Of a stretch of DNA of 64,000 nt, positions 63,959 to 64,000 are shown piece by piece (the first letter of the stretch is position 1; the number at the start of each line of letters is the position of its first letter). Source of the stretch: Mastigias papua (taxonomy: Eukaryota; Cnidaria; Scyphozoa; Rhizostomeae; Mastigiidae). The notes beneath the pieces are model-generated. The model saw nothing but the letters and a program-made list of their open reading frames with translations. It made no database searches and was not told the origin of the DNA. The DNA lies in NCBI GenBank assembly GCA_964019165.1, contig OZ025271.1:4313570-4377569 (forward strand), read 5' to 3'. The translations under genes were made by a program, and so were the position numbers.

Positions 63959-64000
63959 AATGTGTCCTACTTGTATGACGGTTAGTTTCTGTTTTTACAC
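63959..64000 (+). repeat. Partial monomer at window end
   Basis: The first 42 bp of the next unit (aatgtgtcc to tttttacac). The array is cut by the window and not by a biological boundary. Confidence 0.95.

Larger units (their letters stand above)
1..64000. repeat. 382-bp satellite array, 168 monomers, no genes
   Basis: The same 382-bp unit repeats over the whole window. Taking the phrase aatgtgtcctacttgtatg as unit start, units begin at 1, 383, 765 and so on to 63959, with only 1-2 bp drifts and one 212-bp deletion. Stepping the landmark atgttgca gives 168 units, of which 7 are inverted and 1 is truncated. GC of the first unit is 141 of 382. No transposon, tRNA, rRNA, microsatellite run or unrelated stretch interrupts it. 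Known satellites with this organisation lie in eukaryotic heterochromatin; chromosomal position and species cannot be told from the window. The monomer is not one I recognise. Confidence 0.98.

Noticed and set aside
1..64000. CRISPR array
   Set aside because: Units are contiguous 382-bp copies with no unique spacers, and no cas gene is present.

Overview
The whole window is one uninterrupted satellite DNA array. A 382-bp, AT-rich monomer (141 G+C in the first copy, about 37%) is repeated head to tail. I count 168 monomers by stepping a fixed landmark from position 78 to 63654: 167 full-length and one cut to 170 bp. The array runs off both ends; a 42-bp start of the next monomer closes the window. 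There is no believable protein gene, RNA gene, transposon or non-satellite insertion. The long, homogeneous, transposon-free array points to eukaryotic heterochromatin (centromeric, pericentromeric, subtelomeric or interstitial). I do not recognise the monomer, so I cannot name a species or clade.

Layout. Four monomer families can be told apart by linked variants about 60-100 bp after the landmark. Family A (tatgtgtctctttgctcc, then catactc) lies only between about 1.1 and 35.7 kb (one A-like copy at the very start). Family B (tacgtgtctcttagctcc, then cataatc) lies everywhere. Family D (tgcattgactaaatttgg, ctcccaaac, gaacacatacg) is clustered at 36.5-40.0 kb. Family C (cataatttaagactat) runs from about 38.1 kb to the right end. 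On top of this, neighbouring monomers have been copied in blocks (higher-order repeats): 7-mer at 6.5-12.2 kb, 5-mer that lost a monomer at 15.5-18.9 kb, 4-mer at 18.5-21.2 kb, 3-mer grown to 5-mer at 21.9-25.0 kb, 4-mer in four copies at 25.0-31.1 kb, dimers at 34.6-36.1 and 59.8-61.3 kb, trimer at 53.6-55.9 kb.

The most notable structure is an inverted block of exactly seven monomers (43776-46447). Both breakpoints fall on the same short inverted repeat (ttaaag-ag-ctttaa) present in each monomer, and the two palindrome centres are 2674 bp apart, exactly 7 x 382, with the phase of the flanking array unbroken. Flipping the block back restores the same order of monomer variants seen in a forward paralogous stretch at 47.5-49.1 kb. 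That paralogue carries an A-to-T change that lengthens the inverted repeat to 8 bp and predicts the one unusual base at the right breakpoint. I read this as an in-place inversion by recombination between inverted repeats of two monomers.

Other structure: within the monomer, about 190 bp (roughly offsets 170-360) are nearly invariant in all families and hold five short perfect palindromes, while the rest carries most of the family variants. A 212-bp deletion, fused monomers and identical twin monomers record unequal exchange. The recurrent 69-100 residue open frames are by-products of monomer sequence, not genes.
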